From positions 992,001 to 1,056,000 of the forward strand of contig AGIQ01000001.1 in assembly GCA_000230935.2 (NCBI GenBank): 64,000 nucleotides of DNA, given 5' to 3'. The notes under the pieces are model-generated. The model was not told the origin of the DNA. It did not search any database and saw only the letters and a program-made list of their open reading frames with translations. Position numbers and translations under genes: made by a program. The stretch's first letter is position 1; each line of letters opens with the position of its first letter. The stretch comes from Mycolicibacterium rhodesiae JS60. Lineage in GTDB: Bacteria > Actinomycetota > Actinomycetes > Mycobacteriales > Mycobacteriaceae. Shown here piece by piece: positions 38,268 through 47,319 of this stretch.

Positions 38268-39763
38268 CAGTTGACGCACTTGGGGTCGTCCGACCCCGCG
38301 GTGATGATGGGCGACGGCGGGGGAGCCGTTCCGTCACCGGCCTGACCGGCGGCCTGGCTCACCGTCGCCGAGGTCGGCAGCGAACCCTCCAGGCCCGATC
38401 CCGGGCCGGTGTAGTCGTTGGACAGCACCACGCGCACGGTTCCGGCCGGAATGCCCTCGGTGGCCACCACCGGTAGCCCGCCGAGTTCTTTGGCGACCGC
38501 CTGGGCGCCGAGGTCGTCGTCCTTGGCGGCCTGCACCTGGCTGCGGATGACGTGGTCCTTCTCGTTGTTGCCGACGTCACCTGCGCCAAAGCCCTTGGTG
38601 CTCAGCACGTCCGACACCGCGCCGGCGAGGCCGTTGATATCGGTGTCGTTGATGACGTCGGCCTTTGTCTGTTCCGGCGTGTAGGCGATCTTCTCGGTCT
38701 TGCCCTCCGCCTGGTCGTGCAGCAGGCCGGCCACCCACTCCTGCACCTGAGACGGATCGACCCGGACCACCGACTGCATGCCGTCGTCACTCCAGCCGGC
38801 CTCGTCGAGTACCGGGATGGTCGCGAACGCCACGTTGCCGCCCGCTAGGTGCTCGAGCTGCTTGATGAAATCCATGATGTCCCAGCCCGATGAGAGCACC
38901 ACGGAACGTTGGATCGCGTCCTGCAGTTTGTTCAGGGTCGACGGGCTGGTCAGGGTCTTGCCCGAAATCACCTGGTGAGCAAGGGAAGCCATCACCACCT
39001 GTTGACGCACCACCCGGTCCAGATCACCGCGCGGCAGGTCGTGACGCTGGCGCACGAAGCTCAACGCCTGGGGCCCGTCGAGCTTTTGCCAGCCGGCGGG
39101 GAAGTCGGCGCCGGAAAGTGGCTCGTAGACAGCATCTTTCAAGCAGACGTCGACGCCGCCGAGTGCGTCGGTGATCAGTGAGAATCCGAGCAGGCCGATC
39201 TCCGCATAGTGGTCGACGGTGACGCCCGTCAGGTCGGCGACGGTTGTGATGAGCGCCTCGCGGCCCGCTTCGGTTGCCTTGGGTTCGGCCTCGGCGGGGT
39301 CCATGCCCTGCTCCTCGACCAGCTGCTTCATCTCCTCGAGCTTCACCTGGCCGTAGACGCCGTTGATCTTCGTCTTGTCCAGGCCCGGGGCCTTGACGTA
39401 GGAGTCGCGGGGGATCGAGATCGCCGTCGCCGACTTTCCGTTGTTGGGGATGCGGACCAGGATGATCGTGTCGGTGTTGGTCGACACGTCGTCGCCGGCA
39501 TGCAGCGCCGCCAGCTCGTCTTCGGACAACGGGTTGCCGTGCGCATCGGTACGGCTGTCCATGCCGACCAACAGAATGTCGATCGCGCCGTCCTGCCCGC
39601 CGCCACCCAGCGCGGTGGTACTCATGTGGAAGATGCCGTTCTCGAACGAGCGGATCTTGCCCCACGCGACACCGGTGCCGACCATCACCGCCACCGCGAT
39701 CAACGCGAGCACGGTGCGGGCCGCCCGCCGGGCGCCCGTCAGTGCTTCGGTGTCAGCAGGCAT
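38267..39763 (-). CDS. lcp1: LytR-CpsA-Psr family ligase Lcp1
   Basis: The 498-residue protein has a short cytoplasmic N-terminus, one transmembrane helix (about 15-35), an LCP domain with DILLVGMDSR, ISIPRDSYVKAPG and SFVRQRHDLPRGDLDRVVRQQ (the Arg/Asp pyrophosphate-binding residues), and a LytR_C domain at about 385-460. In M. tuberculosis Lcp1 (Rv3267) links arabinogalactan to peptidoglycan. It is divergent from rmlD, which makes the dTDP-rhamnose used in the linker, as in M. tuberculosis. Confidence 0.93.
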   Translation of the reverse strand: MPADTEALTGARRAARTVLALIAVAVMVGTGVAWGKIRSFENGIFHMSTTALGGGGQDGAIDILLVGMDSRTDAHGNPLSEDELAALHAGDDVSTNTDTIILVRIPNNGKSATAISIPRDSYVKAPGLDKTKINGVYGQVKLEEMKQLVEEQGMDPAEAEPKATEAGREALITTVADLTGVTVDHYAEIGLLGFSLITDALGGVDVCLKDAVYEPLSGADFPAGWQKLDGPQALSFVRQRHDLPRGDLDRVVRQQVVMASLAHQVISGKTLTSPSTLNKLQDAIQRSVVLSSGWDIMDFIKQLEHLAGGNVAFATIPVLDEAGWSDDGMQSVVRVDPSQVQEWVAGLLHDQAEGKTEKIAYTPEQTKADVINDTDINGLAGAVSDVLSTKGFGAGDVGNNEKDHVIRSQVQAAKDDDLGAQAVAKELGGLPVVATEGIPAGTVRVVLSNDYTGPGSGLEGSLPTSATVSQAAGQAGDGTAPPPSPIITAGSDDPKCVN

Positions 39764-39830
39764 CAGCCCAGGCTACTGGCGAGATGGGTGCAAGCCGGGT
39801 AGCGCAAACCGGCGTGCCAGACTCGTAATT

Positions 39831-40709
39831 GTGGCGGAACGGATCGTGATCACGGGTGCCGGAGGCCAGGTTGGGCGCTTTCTTGCAGGTGAGGCCACCC
39901 GCCGGGGCTTCGAGGTCAGCGCCTTGACGCACCGGCAGTGCGACATTGCCGACCCGGCCGCCACCGAGAGGGTCATCGCTGAAGGAGACCTGGTGGTCAA
40001 CTGCGCGGCGATCGCGAACGTCGACACCGCCGAGGCCGACCCCGATACCGCGTACGCCGTCAACACCGCCGGGCCGGAGAACGTCGCACACGCCTGCGCC
40101 AGGGTTGGTGCGCAGCTGATCCACCTGTCCACCGACTATGTGTTTTCTGGCGAGCAGCGCCACCCCTACGAGGTGGGCGACACCGCCGCGCCGTTGGGCG
40201 TCTACGGACGCAGCAAGCTCGCCGGTGAGCTTGCCGTACTCGCCGCGATGCCCGACGCCCACATCGTGCGAACCTCGTGGGTCTACACCGGAGCCGACGG
40301 CACCGACGTCGTCGCCGTCCTGCGCAGGCTGGCCGCCACCGACCGCACCGTCGAGGCCGTCGACGACCAGATCGGGTCGCCCACCTACGTCAAGGACCTC
40401 GTCGACGCGCTGTTCGAGATCGGCGCGGGCGATATCCGGGAGCCGGTCCTGCACGTCGCCAATGACGGCGCGTGCACCCGGTACGACCAGGCGCGGGCGG
40501 TGTTCGAAGAACTGGGCGCCGACCCTGGGCGGGTGCGGCCGGTGAGTGCGGCGCAGTCAGCCCGCAAGGCACCCCGCCCGGCGTACTCGGCACTGTCGAC
40601 GGCGATGTCGGTGCGGGCGGGGCTCAGCCCGATGCGGCCGTGGCGCGAGGCGTTGGCCGAGGCGCTTGCCCAACCCGTCACCGGTGGACAGTTACCCTCT
40701 ACGCCGTGA
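39831..40709 (+). CDS. rmlD: dTDP-4-dehydrorhamnose reductase RmlD
   Basis: The 292-residue SDR starts RIVITGAGGQVGRF and has LSTDYVFSGE and YGRSKLAGE (Tyr-x3-Lys). It catalyses the last step of dTDP-L-rhamnose synthesis. GTG 39831 is chosen because the Rossmann strand follows within five residues. It is the first gene of the rmlD-wbbL-manC operon, with 4-bp overlaps throughout. Confidence 0.95.
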   Translation: MAERIVITGAGGQVGRFLAGEATRRGFEVSALTHRQCDIADPAATERVIAEGDLVVNCAAIANVDTAEADPDTAYAVNTAGPENVAHACARVGAQLIHLSTDYVFSGEQRHPYEVGDTAAPLGVYGRSKLAGELAVLAAMPDAHIVRTSWVYTGADGTDVVAVLRRLAATDRTVEAVDDQIGSPTYVKDLVDALFEIGAGDIREPVLHVANDGACTRYDQARAVFEELGADPGRVRPVSAAQSARKAPRPAYSALSTAMSVRAGLSPMRPWREALAEALAQPVTGGQLPSTP

Positions 40710-41584
40710 CGTCGAGCCGCCCCCTGACCGTGGTGACGGTGACGTACTCCCCGGGCTCACATCTGGATCGCTTCCTGTCGTCGTTGACGGTGGCCACCGA
40801 CCGCCCGGTGACGGTCGTACTGGCCGACAACGGCTCGACCGACGGAGCACCCGAGGAAGCCGTCGAGCGCTATCCCGGCACCCGGCTGCTGCGCACCGGC
40901 GGCAACCTCGGCTACGGCAGCGCGGCCAATCGCGGCGTCGCCACCGCACCGGCCGACGACGAGTTCGTGATCGTCGCCAACCCCGACGTGGTGTGGGGAC
41001 CGAACAGCATCGACGAACTGCTGGCCGCCGCGCAGCGGTGGCCGCGGGCCGGGACACTGGGTCCGCTGGTGCGCGACCCCGACGGGGCGGTCTACCCGTC
41101 GGCGCGGCACCTGCCCAGCCTGGTGCGCGGCGGTATGCACGCCGTCGTCGGTTTCGTCTGGAAGAAGAACCCCTGGACGCGGGCCTACCGGCAGGAATAC
41201 CTCGAGCCCACCGAGCGGCCGGTGGATTGGCTGTCGGGATCGTGTCTGCTGGTCCGCCGCGCCGCGTTCGACCAGGTCAGAGGATTCGACGAGCGCTACT
41301 TCATGTATATGGAAGACGTCGACCTCGGTGATCGAATCGGGCAGGCCGGCTGGCTGAACGTGTACGTGCCGTCGGCGGAGGTCCTGCACGACAAGGGCCA
41401 TTCGACCGGCCGTGACCCGGCCACCAACCTGCGCGCACATCATGAGAGCACCTATATTTATCTATCCGACCGCCATTTCGGCTGGTGGCGAGCGCCCCTT
41501 CGATGGACGATGAAGGGCGCGCTGAAGGTGCGGTCGCGCGCGGCGGTACGTAAATCCCGGCGAGAAGGTAGGGGGCCTCGGTGA
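40706..41584 (+). CDS. wbbL: rhamnosyltransferase WbbL (arabinogalactan linker)
   Basis: The 292-residue GT2 enzyme has TVVTVTYSPG, LADNGSTDG, GGNLGYGSAANRG, ANPDVVW (metal site) and YMEDVDLGDR. In mycobacteria WbbL adds L-rhamnose to GlcNAc-PP-decaprenol, an essential step of the linker between peptidoglycan and arabinogalactan. The GTG at 40706 overlaps the rmlD stop. A TACCCT hexamer 7 bp upstream could also provide an internal leaderless start. Confidence 0.95.
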   Translation: MTSSRPLTVVTVTYSPGSHLDRFLSSLTVATDRPVTVVLADNGSTDGAPEEAVERYPGTRLLRTGGNLGYGSAANRGVATAPADDEFVIVANPDVVWGPNSIDELLAAAQRWPRAGTLGPLVRDPDGAVYPSARHLPSLVRGGMHAVVGFVWKKNPWTRAYRQEYLEPTERPVDWLSGSCLLVRRAAFDQVRGFDERYFMYMEDVDLGDRIGQAGWLNVYVPSAEVLHDKGHSTGRDPATNLRAHHESTYIYLSDRHFGWWRAPLRWTMKGALKVRSRAAVRKSRREGRGPR

Positions 41585-42666
41585 GTGAAGTTGATCCCTC
41601 GAAGGTCGATGCGGTGGTGCTGGTCGGGGGAAAGGGCACCCGGCTGCGGCCGCTGACGGTGTCGGCCGCCAAGCCGATGCTGCCCACCGCCGGCCTGCCG
41701 TTCCTGACTCATCTGCTGTCCCGTATCGCCGCAGCCGGCATCGAGCACGTCATTCTGGGCACTTCGTACAAGGCGGCGACGTTCGAATCCGAATTCGGCG
41801 ACGGCTCCAAGCTCGGCCTGCAGATCGAATACGTCACCGAGGAGCACCCGTTGGGCACCGGCGGCGGGATCGCCAATGTGGTGCCGAAGCTGCGCTACGA
41901 CACCGTGATGGTGTTCAACGGTGACGTGCTGTCCGGTATGGATCTGCGGCAGATGCTGGCCAGCCACCACGCGTCGCAGGCCGACCTGACCCTGCACCTG
42001 GTGCGGGTCAGTGATCCGAGGGCGTTCGGCTGCGTGCCCACCGACGCCGACGGCCGTGTGCAGGCGTTCCTGGAGAAGACCGAGGACCCGCCGTCTGACC
42101 AGATCAACGCCGGCACCTACATCTTCAAACGCGAGATCGTCGAGCAGATCCCGCGCGGGCGTGAAGTGTCGATTGAACGGGAGGTCTTCCCGGCGCTGCT
42201 GGCCGACGGGGTGAAGGTGTGCGGCTACGTCGACTCCAGCTACTGGCGCGACATGGGCACGCCGGAGGACTTCGTCCGGGGCTCGGCCGATCTGGTCCGG
42301 GGCCTGGCCCCGTCGCCGGCCCTGGGCGGACGGCGCGGGGAGAGCTTGGTGCATGACGGCGCGTCGGTGTCGCCCGGGGCGGTGCTGGTCGGCGGGACGG
42401 TGGTGGGCCGCGGCGCCGAGATCGGCCCGGGTGTTCGTCTGGACGGCGCGGTCATCTTCGACGGGGCCCGCGTCGAGGCCGGCTCGGTGGTGGAGCGCTC
42501 GATCATCGGCTCCGGTGCCCGGATCGGCCCGCGTGCGCTGATTCGCGACGGCGTCATCGGTGACGGCGCCGACGTCGGGGCGCGCTGCGAACTACTGCGC
42601 GGGGCGCGGGTGTGGCCCGGAGTCGTGCTCCCGGACTGCGGAATTCGCTACTCGTCAGACATCTAG
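41581..42666 (+). CDS. manC: mannose-1-phosphate guanylyltransferase (GDP-mannose pyrophosphorylase)
   Basis: The 361-residue protein has the nucleotidyltransferase start VLVGGKGTRLRPLT, the MVFNGDVLSG metal site and a C-terminal left-handed beta-helix with hexapeptide repeats (VSPGAVLVGGTVVGRGAEIG). It makes GDP-mannose for lipomannan, PIMs and glycans. It corresponds to Rv3264c, named manB in older M. tuberculosis annotation. The GTG overlaps the wbbL stop by 4 bp. Its end overlaps the convergent Nudix gene by 4 bp. Confidence 0.93.
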   Translation: MSEVDPSKVDAVVLVGGKGTRLRPLTVSAAKPMLPTAGLPFLTHLLSRIAAAGIEHVILGTSYKAATFESEFGDGSKLGLQIEYVTEEHPLGTGGGIANVVPKLRYDTVMVFNGDVLSGMDLRQMLASHHASQADLTLHLVRVSDPRAFGCVPTDADGRVQAFLEKTEDPPSDQINAGTYIFKREIVEQIPRGREVSIEREVFPALLADGVKVCGYVDSSYWRDMGTPEDFVRGSADLVRGLAPSPALGGRRGESLVHDGASVSPGAVLVGGTVVGRGAEIGPGVRLDGAVIFDGARVEAGSVVERSIIGSGARIGPRALIRDGVIGDGADVGARCELLRGARVWPGVVLPDCGIRYSSDI

Positions 42667-43208
42667 CGCGAGCGGCCGACGGCGACCAGGTGTGCCACGG
42701 CCGCATCGATGCCCGCCGGCAGCGCGTCGACCGGCCACCACCGCAGATCCAGTGACTCGTCGCTGATCGCGATGACGGCGTCCGACGGCGCCCGGGCGAT
42801 GAACTGCAAATCCAGGTGGCGGGTCGGTACACCCAGCGAGCACGTCAGGGCGTGCACGTGAATCGCGCCCAGAGCGGCATCGATGGTCAGGCCCTCGATC
42901 CCGGATTCCTCGGTGGCTTCGCGCCTCGCGGCCGCGACGATGTCGGTATCGGCCGGCTCGCAGTGCCCGCCGAGTTGCACCCAGCGGGCCAACCGCGGAT
43001 GCAGCGTCAGCAGAACTTCGGCGCCGGAATGCGAGATCACCAGCGCTGACGCGGTGATATGGCCTGGGACGCAGGCACGTTCGCAGGCATCCTCGCGCGC
43101 GTTCAAGAATGCCAGCACAGCGTGGCGCAACGCATCCTGGCCGGCGTCGGGAGCGTCCCATTCGGTGAGCAGCTCGATCGTCGATTCCCGGACACCGGCA
43201 AAGGTCAT
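42663..43208 (-). CDS. Nudix hydrolase
   Basis: The 181-residue protein carries a Nudix box, [24 protein letters not shown], written here in two parts as [10 protein letters not shown] and REATEESG. The enzymes hydrolyse nucleoside diphosphates linked to another group. ATG 43208 overlaps the fbiB stop by 4 bp (ATGA), so it is translated with the F420 genes. M. tuberculosis has a DNA methylase gene (Rv3263) here instead. A link to F420 metabolism is possible but unproven. Confidence 0.88.
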   Translation of the reverse strand: MTFAGVRESTIELLTEWDAPDAGQDALRHAVLAFLNAREDACERACVPGHITASALVISHSGAEVLLTLHPRLARWVQLGGHCEPADTDIVAAARREATEESGIEGLTIDAALGAIHVHALTCSLGVPTRHLDLQFIARAPSDAVIAISDESLDLRWWPVDALPAGIDAAVAHLVAVGRSR

Positions 43209-44554
43209 TTGCGCACCAGCAGATCGCCGGCGGGTGCGGGATCGCGCGGCCCGGATTGCTCGATCGGGTAGCCGATCGCGATGGCGCCGAGTGGTTCCCA
43301 ATCCGTTGGCAGATCGAGGGTTTCGCGGACCAGCCCGGCAGCGAAGATGGTCGAACCGATCCAGCAGCTGCCCACACCCCGCACGGCCAGCGCCACCAGC
43401 AACGCCTGCACCGCCGCACCGACGGCGACGGTGAACATGGTGTGCTCGGCCTCGGTGCGGGCTGGGTCCGGATAGCTATGGGCGCCTTCGGGTACCAGGA
43501 ACGGGATCACGACCTCCGGTGCGTCATAGAGGATCTGCCCACGCCCGACCCGCCGCTCGACTGCGTCGGCCGGCTTGCCGTCGGCGGTCAGGTCGGCACG
43601 CCATGCGTCCTTCATCGCGTCCAGGAGAGCGATGCGACGGTCGGGGTCGGCCAGCCAGACGAACCGCACCGGACGGGTGTGGTGCGGGGCGGGGGCCGTG
43701 AGGGCCTCGGCGACCGCCTCTTCGATGAGCGCGGCATCGACGGGGTCTTGGGCGAACTGGCGCACCGAACGGCGCAGCAGTTGGGCTTGGCGGCGGCCGA
43801 GTTCGATCGACTCGGCGGTGCCCAGCCAGAACAAGTCGTCATCGCCACCGCGGAGCAGACGTGCCGCGGTGGACCCGTCGTCGCCGAGGTCCAGGCCGCG
43901 CACCACAGCGACCGGCACCGCCGTCAGCTTGCCTTTCACCAGGTCGGCGGCGGCCGCGACTTCGTCGGCGACGGCCACCTCGGTGACCACCAGCTCGTTG
44001 CCGTGCCTGTCGACGGCGCCGGCGTAGCCGTACAGCACCGGCAGCCCGGACGAGCCGATCGCGGCGTCTGTCTGCCCGTTACGCCAGGCGCGTCCCATGG
44101 TGTCGGTGACGAGTACGGCGACGTCGACGCCCAGCCGGTCACGTAGTGCACTGCGCAGTGCGGCGGCGCTGGCGTCGGGATCGACGGGCAGCAGCGCCAA
44201 TTCGGTTGCGCCGACATTGGACCCGTCGACACCGGCCGCCGCCTGCACGATGCCGTTGCGGTTCTCGGTGATCAGCGTGCGGCCCTTGCGGGCCAGCACC
44301 CGGACGGCCTCGGAATCGATGAGGGTGCGGCGCAGTGCATCCCGCTCGTCGGGGTCCGCTGGTGCCGCCACGATGCGTCCCTCGCATTTGGACATGATCT
44401 TGCTGGTGACGACGACGATATCGCCGTCGCGCAGCCACGGCGCCGCCGTGGCGAGGGCGGCGCCAAGATCGTCGCCGGGGCGGAACTCCGGAAGCCCGGG
44501 GACGGGCAGGATTTCGACGGGTGCGGCGCTGCCGTGGTCGCGGCTCGGGCTCAC
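43205..44554 (-). CDS. fbiB: coenzyme F420 biosynthesis protein FbiB (F420-gamma-glutamyl ligase / dehydro-F420 reductase)
   Basis: The 449-residue bifunctional protein has an N-terminal CofE-like ligase ([59 protein letters not shown]) to about residue 240 and a C-terminal nitroreductase-fold FMN domain ([25 protein letters not shown]). It reduces dehydro-F420-0 and adds the gamma-glutamate tail. GTG 44554 overlaps the fbiA stop by 4 bp and gives the expected length. Confidence 0.95.
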   Translation of the reverse strand: MSPSRDHGSAAPVEILPVPGLPEFRPGDDLGAALATAAPWLRDGDIVVVTSKIMSKCEGRIVAAPADPDERDALRRTLIDSEAVRVLARKGRTLITENRNGIVQAAAGVDGSNVGATELALLPVDPDASAAALRSALRDRLGVDVAVLVTDTMGRAWRNGQTDAAIGSSGLPVLYGYAGAVDRHGNELVVTEVAVADEVAAAADLVKGKLTAVPVAVVRGLDLGDDGSTAARLLRGGDDDLFWLGTAESIELGRRQAQLLRRSVRQFAQDPVDAALIEEAVAEALTAPAPHHTRPVRFVWLADPDRRIALLDAMKDAWRADLTADGKPADAVERRVGRGQILYDAPEVVIPFLVPEGAHSYPDPARTEAEHTMFTVAVGAAVQALLVALAVRGVGSCWIGSTIFAAGLVRETLDLPTDWEPLGAIAIGYPIEQSGPRDPAPAGDLLVRK

Positions 44555-45552
44555 GATGTTACCCCCGCCAGTTCCAGCCCGGCGCGCACCATTTCGGCCG
44601 TGGCCGACGGGTCGGACATCAGCAGGGGTATCGATTTCACCGTCACCCCGGCTATTTCGGCCTGATCTGCTTCGGAGATCAGCCAGTAGTCCAGGATTCC
44701 GGTCGCCGACCGTGCGCCGTAGTGCCGGGCGACGGCTTGTGACGAGGTCTCGACACCGATCACCGACAGGCATTCGTCGGCCATGCCCCGCAATGGCTTT
44801 CCACCGATGATGGGGGAGTAGCCGATGACCGGGGCGGGGGTGGACCGCAGTGCGGCGCGGACGCCGGGGATGGCCAGGATCGCCCCGACGCTCACCACGG
44901 GGTTCGACGGGGCCAGCAGGACGACGTCGGCATCGGTGATCGCATCGACGACACCGGGCCCGGCAGTGGCGTTTTCGGACCCCACGAAGGCGAAGCTGTG
45001 AGTGGTCACCTGCGCCCGGTAGCGCACCCACCATTCCTGGAAGTGAATAGCCTTGCGGTCGCCGGTCTCCGGATCGTCGATCACGACGTGGGTTTCGCAG
45101 CGGTCGTCACTGGCCGGCAGCAGCGTGGCGCCGGGCGTCCAGCGATCGCACAGCGCCTCGGTCACCTGGGAAAGCGGATATCCCGCCCGCAGCATTTGAC
45201 TGCGCACCAAATGGGTGGCCAAATCCCGGTCGCCCAAACCGAACCAATCCGGCTGCACGCCGTAGGCGGCCAATTCCTCTTTGGCATTCCAGGTCTCGTT
45301 GCGATGTCCCCAGCCGCGTTCGGGATCGATACCTCCACCTAAGGTGTACATACAGGTATCGAGATCGGGGCAGATGCGCACCCCGTGCATCCACGCGTCG
45401 TCGCCGATGTTGACCACCGCCGTGAGCGTGTGATCAAGATCGCTTGTGGCTGCGGATATCTGGCCGGCGAACTGGCCGAGTCCGAGCAGTCGCTGCACGC
45501 CCAGCAGGAATCGGGCGCCTCCGACGCCGCCGACCAGAACGGTGATCTTCAC
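44551..45552 (-). CDS. fbiA: phosphoenolpyruvyl transferase FbiA (F420 biosynthesis)
   Basis: The 333-residue protein starts [19 protein letters not shown], the CofD/FbiA signature, and has [20 protein letters not shown]. It joins the PEP-derived moiety to FO to form dehydro-F420-0, the substrate of FbiB. GTG 45552 is chosen over a longer frame because it matches the family start and has a -10 hexamer 8 bp upstream. It begins the fbiA-fbiB-Nudix operon. Confidence 0.95.
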   Translation of the reverse strand: MKITVLVGGVGGARFLLGVQRLLGLGQFAGQISAATSDLDHTLTAVVNIGDDAWMHGVRICPDLDTCMYTLGGGIDPERGWGHRNETWNAKEELAAYGVQPDWFGLGDRDLATHLVRSQMLRAGYPLSQVTEALCDRWTPGATLLPASDDRCETHVVIDDPETGDRKAIHFQEWWVRYRAQVTTHSFAFVGSENATAGPGVVDAITDADVVLLAPSNPVVSVGAILAIPGVRAALRSTPAPVIGYSPIIGGKPLRGMADECLSVIGVETSSQAVARHYGARSATGILDYWLISEADQAEIAGVTVKSIPLLMSDPSATAEMVRAGLELAGVTS

Positions 45553-45853
45553 ACCGACCGACACTAGGCGGTCGGCCTTTTCGGCGACGCACGCGGTCAC
45601 AATCGCGTCACTGGAAAGACACGCCGGTGCATCGACTCGCCGAATTGTCCAAGGAAAATGGTATTAATTTCGGTTCAATCGCTTGCGCGAAGCATCTCAG
45701 GCGTGTCTAATCACATCAGTGTCATTTCCCGGTCGGACCTGCCGGTTTCGGTGTCTCAGACCGTGATTCGACCAGGTGTTCGAATTGAGTTGGGCACACT
45801 TCAATAGTGGGCGACATGCGAGAGATCTACGAAAACCAGGTGAGGAGGCGGAA
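45553..45853. other. 301-bp divergent intergenic region between fbiA and whiB2
   Basis: The region holds the fbiA promoter at the left and the long upstream region of whiB2 at the right. Its middle (about 45655-45720) is AT-richer and should carry the whiB2 promoter. A GAGGAGG ribosome site at 45842-45848 fixes the whiB2 start at 45854. I could not assign a specific regulatory site. Confidence 0.5.
45561..45566 (-). promoter_or_regulatory. leaderless-type -10 hexamer of fbiA
   Basis: On the minus strand TAGTGT ends 8 bp before the GTG at 45552, the spacing of a leaderless mycobacterial transcript. Confidence 0.35.
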
Positions 45854-46213
45854 ATGTCCTATGAGCACGTAATCGGCGCGATGGGGTTGCCGCAGTCCAT
45901 TCCCGGATCGCAGATGATGGGGGTAATGGCACGCGCTCACCTGAGTTTGGTGCCTGACCCGATCATCGATGCGACGCCGGATCCGGCCGACGACGAAGAC
46001 CAGTGGCAGGAGCGCGCACTGTGCGCGCAGACCGACCCCGAGGCGTTCTTCCCTGAAAAAGGTGGTTCCACCCGCGAAGCCAAGCGCATCTGCCTGGGCT
46101 GCGAGGTGCGCGATGCGTGCCTCGATTACGCCCTGGCCCACGATGAGCGCTTCGGTATCTGGGGCGGGCTCTCCGAGCGGGAGCGTCGTCGCCTCAAGCG
46201 CGGCATCGTCTGA
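45854..46213 (+). CDS. whiB2: WhiB2 / WhmD iron-sulfur transcription factor
   Basis: The 119-residue protein has the four cluster cysteines Cys57, Cys80, Cys83 and Cys89, the GIWGG turn, and the basic C-terminus RRRLKRGIV. It is a [4Fe-4S] regulator of cell division and septation, essential in M. smegmatis as WhmD. The N-terminus MSYEHVIGAMGLPQS matches the longer M. smegmatis form; the M. tuberculosis protein is about 89 residues. ATG 45854 has a strong GAGGAGG site upstream. Confidence 0.95.
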   Translation: MSYEHVIGAMGLPQSIPGSQMMGVMARAHLSLVPDPIIDATPDPADDEDQWQERALCAQTDPEAFFPEKGGSTREAKRICLGCEVRDACLDYALAHDERFGIWGGLSERERRRLKRGIV

Positions 46214-46227
46214 ACCCGCTCGCGCGG

Positions 46228-46722
46228 CTAATCCTCTTCCATGCTCGGGTCGATGACTGACGGTTCGACTCCGAGGTAAGTGGCCACCTGTGCCACCAAT
46301 ATCTCGTGCAGCAGATCCGTCAGGTCGATCGAGTCCTTGGCCCGCCGCTCGATCGGCTTGCGAAACAGCACTATTCGGGCCCGCGTGGAGTTACCGCGAA
46401 CATCAACCCCGGCCGGGATCAGGCGGGCCAGAGCGATCGGCCCGTCGGCGACGACTTCGGCCGGCCATTGCACACTGTCCGGATCCTTCGGCGCGATGCG
46501 CGGGATCTCGTCGACCGCGACGTCCAATCCGGTGAGCCGTTGTTGCCAGCGTCGCTCGATCGGCTCGTAAGCCTCCAGCACCGCCATGTCGAATCGCTCG
46601 GCGCGGCTGCGCCACCCCGGCACCGTCGGCGGCAGCAACGGTCCCCGCATCTCGCGTCCCCGGCGTGATCCCGGGCCGCCGCCAGACCGGCCACCTCGCC
46701 GGGAGCTGCGGGAATCGGCCAC
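46228..46722 (-). CDS. conserved protein, zincin-like metallopeptidase family (Rv3259 type)
   Basis: The 164-residue product has a basic Arg/Gly/Ser-rich N-terminus, then FDMAVLEAYEPIERRW, TRARIVLFRKPIERRA and DLLHEILVAQVATYLGV. The His-Glu pair resembles a HExxH metal motif but the second His is missing, so catalytic activity is doubtful. GTG 46722 gives a length close to Rv3259. It is convergent with whiB2 (14-bp gap) and divergent from the DUF3499 gene. Confidence 0.8.
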   Translation of the reverse strand: MADSRSSRRGGRSGGGPGSRRGREMRGPLLPPTVPGWRSRAERFDMAVLEAYEPIERRWQQRLTGLDVAVDEIPRIAPKDPDSVQWPAEVVADGPIALARLIPAGVDVRGNSTRARIVLFRKPIERRAKDSIDLTDLLHEILVAQVATYLGVEPSVIDPSMEED

Positions 46723-46788
46723 GGGACTGATCGTAACGGTTGTGAATCGGCGGCCTTGCGGCTGCGCGTGTCCGCTGCTCGGCGGTGA

Positions 46789-47241
46789 ATGAACCGCGAT
46801 AACCTCACGGACGTGAATGTTCCCCGTCGCTGCTGCCGGCCTGGGTGCCCCCATTATGCGGTGGCGACGCTGACATTCGTCTATTCCGACTCCACCGCCG
46901 TCGTCGGCCCGCTGGCCACGTCGCGCGAACCGCACTCGTGGGACCTGTGCGTCGGTCATGCCAACCGGATCACCGCGCCGATCGGCTGGGAACTGGTTCG
47001 CCATGCCGGTCCGCTGCCCGAGTACCCGGACGAGGACGACCTGGTGGCCCTTGCCGACGCCGTTCGCGAGGGTCGTGACGGGTTGTCGCCGCGGTCGCCG
47101 GTCGCCGGTTTCTCCGACCCCAGCGGTGCGGCGCACGCGCCCGCCACCGGTACTCCGATGATGCCGTCGGCGGTACATCGGCCCACCACCGCCGGCCGTC
47201 GGCGTGGGCACCTGCGCGTACTGCCAGACCCGACCGACTGA
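46789..47241 (+). CDS. conserved protein, DUF3499 family (Rv3258c type)
   Basis: The 150-residue product has CCRPGCPHYAVATLTFVY near the N-terminus and HSWDLCVGHANRI, giving Cys/His positions suited to a metal site. A Pro/Ala-rich tail follows. ATG 46789 or GTG 46816 could start it. It keeps the M. tuberculosis order before the phosphomannomutase gene. Function unknown. Confidence 0.83.
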   Translation: MNRDNLTDVNVPRRCCRPGCPHYAVATLTFVYSDSTAVVGPLATSREPHSWDLCVGHANRITAPIGWELVRHAGPLPEYPDEDDLVALADAVREGRDGLSPRSPVAGFSDPSGAAHAPATGTPMMPSAVHRPTTAGRRRGHLRVLPDPTD

Positions 47242-47276
47242 CGCGATAGCCGCCCTTGCCGGGGCGCGCAAACAGA

Positions 47277-47282
47277 TAGGCT
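47277..47282 (+). promoter_or_regulatory. candidate -10 hexamer (TAGGCT) of the manB operon
   Basis: TAGGCT lies 37 bp before ATG 47320. A TTGCCG at 47256-47261 is a weak -35 with a short 15-bp spacer. A CAGGAG ribosome site precedes the start. Confidence 0.35.
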
Positions 47283-47319
47283 GGCGGCCAAGAGTCCCTC
47301 TCGGTCAGGAGATCCGCCA

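Noticed and set aside
46250..46275. GGTTCGACTCC resembling a tRNA T-arm
   Set aside because: It lies in the coding end of the Rv3259-type gene, and no acceptor or anticodon stem can be folded around it.
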